The translations under genes and the position numbers were made by a program. Positions 63,409 through 64,000 of a stretch of DNA of 64,000 nucleotides are shown one piece after another. The stretch is from an uncultured Roseburia sp. (GTDB lineage: Bacteria > Bacillota > Clostridia > Lachnospirales > Lachnospiraceae). The notes under the pieces were generated by a model that saw nothing but the letters and a program-made list of their open reading frames with translations, did not search any database and had not been told where the DNA came from. The DNA lies in the NCBI GenBank assembly GCA_900756925.1, contig CAAELX010000053.1, positions 1-64,000 of the forward strand. The letters run 5' to 3'. Positions within the stretch are counted from its first letter, which is position 1. Every line of letters starts with the position of its first letter.

Positions 63409-63609
63409 ATGAATAGGAAAGTTAGATTATTTGCAATGATTGTTTTTATCATGGCGTTCATCGTTTCAATTGTTCGCATTTTTATTGATTTTAATTATGG
63501 AATAGAAAAAATGAATCCGCTTATTCCCGTGCTAGATATCGCAAGTGCGATTGTATGGGTAATTTGCATGATTGTTAATTGCATTTTATATCTGAAAAAA
63601 GATAAATAA
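63409..63609 (+). CDS. small two-helix membrane protein
   Basis: A 66-residue hypothetical protein with two hydrophobic segments (FAMIVFIMAFIVSIVRIFI; IASAIVWVICMIVNCILYL) and basic ends. ATG 63409 has GGAGG 7 bp upstream; the longer frame upstream is rejected for lack of a ribosome site and odd composition. No family recognised. Confidence 0.65.
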   Translation: MNRKVRLFAMIVFIMAFIVSIVRIFIDFNYGIEKMNPLIPVLDIASAIVWVICMIVNCILYLKKDK

Positions 63610-63683
63610 CATCTTTCATTTCGAATAAATAAATAAACCTTGGAAATTATGATATCCAAGCTGCCGTCAATAACGTAACGAAT

Positions 63684-63882
63684 GCCGGGGATGGGTGGGG
63701 CTTCCGGAAGATTATCCTCTGGGCTACGGAGATGAGACTCAAGTCTACAATAGAATGAACGCTACGCGAACATTCTATTGTCAAGAATTCTCGAAGCCAT
63801 TGCTGAGAGAATTGGCTGCTTTGAGGCTCATCGGAGTTCTTAGCCCAATGGAAATCTGTAGGAAGCCCCACCCATCCCCGGC
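63684..63882. repeat. 199-bp nested palindromic element
   Basis: Perfect 22-bp outer arms (63684-63705 and 63861-63882). Inside, GGGCTA (63721) and its flank pair with TAGCCC (63841) and its flank over about 22 bases with a bulge. At the centre an 11-bp palindrome (63747-63757 with 63771-63781) matches the repeat at 2293-2327. Both strands give short open frames with near-identical ends, a by-product of symmetry. Bases 63883-64000 show nothing further. Confidence 0.7.
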
Positions 63883-64000
63883 TCACATAACCTATATTCG
63901 GCAGCGTAGCTTCACAATATTCTAAAATCTATAAGATAATCTCCAATACGATATTAGCCCCTCTTATGAATCGTCAAAAAAAACTGAAAATTGTCAAATC

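Noticed and set aside
63647..63925. Two short frames on opposite strands sharing a RKPHPSPA-type segment
   Set aside because: Both are by-products of the long palindrome at 63684-63882; neither has a ribosome site.
1..64000. tRNA, rRNA or CRISPR arrays
   Set aside because: I looked for cloverleaf 3' ends, conserved rRNA segments and evenly spaced direct repeats and saw none.

Overview
The window reads as chromosomal DNA of an anaerobic gut Firmicute, most likely Lachnospiraceae (Roseburia/Agathobacter-like). This is inferred from the gene families (DUF3793, DUF2325, LytTR-DUF3021, C_GCAxxG_C_C proteins, a minimal SufC-SufB pair, a 1,400-residue BcrAD-type activase), strong AGGAGG ribosome sites and intermediate base composition. 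No rRNA, tRNA or CRISPR array was seen.

Layout. (1) 1-8822: a metal/redox region with DUF3793 protein, flavodoxin, DUF2325 protein, a cation/proton antiporter, a ZIP metal transporter, and hypB, a large Fe-S flavoprotein and hypA. Four of its transcription units carry the same palindrome (GTTAG-N6-CTAAC) upstream, so they look like one metal-responsive regulon. A degraded copy of the end of the flavoprotein gene lies at the left edge. (2) 8823-12116: a LysR remnant, a threonine/serine exporter-like gene with an unknown partner, and an intact LysR gene. (3) 12159-33985: a near-complete anaerobic cobalamin region. A first B12 riboswitch leads into a surface tetrapyrrole-binding candidate, a corrinoid ABC importer, nucleotide-loop genes (cbiP, cobT, cobU, cobS, a mini-CobU, cobC, cbiB, cobD) and corrin-ring genes (cbiC, D, F, G, H, a cbiJ-E-T fusion, cbiA). 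A second B12 riboswitch controls an exported lipoprotein with a CbiK chelatase domain. cbiL, a cytoplasmic chelatase and a corrinoid adenosyltransferase are not in the window. A 205-bp palindromic element sits between cbiB and cobD.

(4) 34097-39926: a drug-type ABC exporter, LytTR-DUF3021 pair, a redox-cysteine protein, an HxlR remnant and SufC-SufB. (5) 40218-47660: the remnant of an integrative element (sigma-like regulator, excisionase-like protein, small cargo protein) carrying an XRE regulator and a 1,557-residue DUF4011-helicase-nuclease-DUF3320 protein. This architecture is that of single-gene anti-phage systems. The right end is a scar where a DUF3847 gene is joined to the tail of a recombinase, next to a beheaded membrane-protein gene. 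(6) 47886-57685: YczE-like membrane protein, an HD-domain gene behind a promoter with a C9-A10 tract, a Y-family polymerase with a damage-type promoter, a GGDEF protein interrupted by an in-frame stop, a phosphodiesterase, DegV, a GntR-ABC exporter operon under a long palindromic operator, and an AlkD-like glycosylase. (7) 57782-64000: the large activase on the minus strand, a rhomboid-like protein with a zinc-ribbon tail, a tiny membrane protein and a nested palindromic element.

The strongest leads are the helicase-nuclease module, the four-site palindrome regulon, the exported CbiK with its binding-domain tail, the homopolymer promoter, the interrupted GGDEF gene and the two large palindromic elements.
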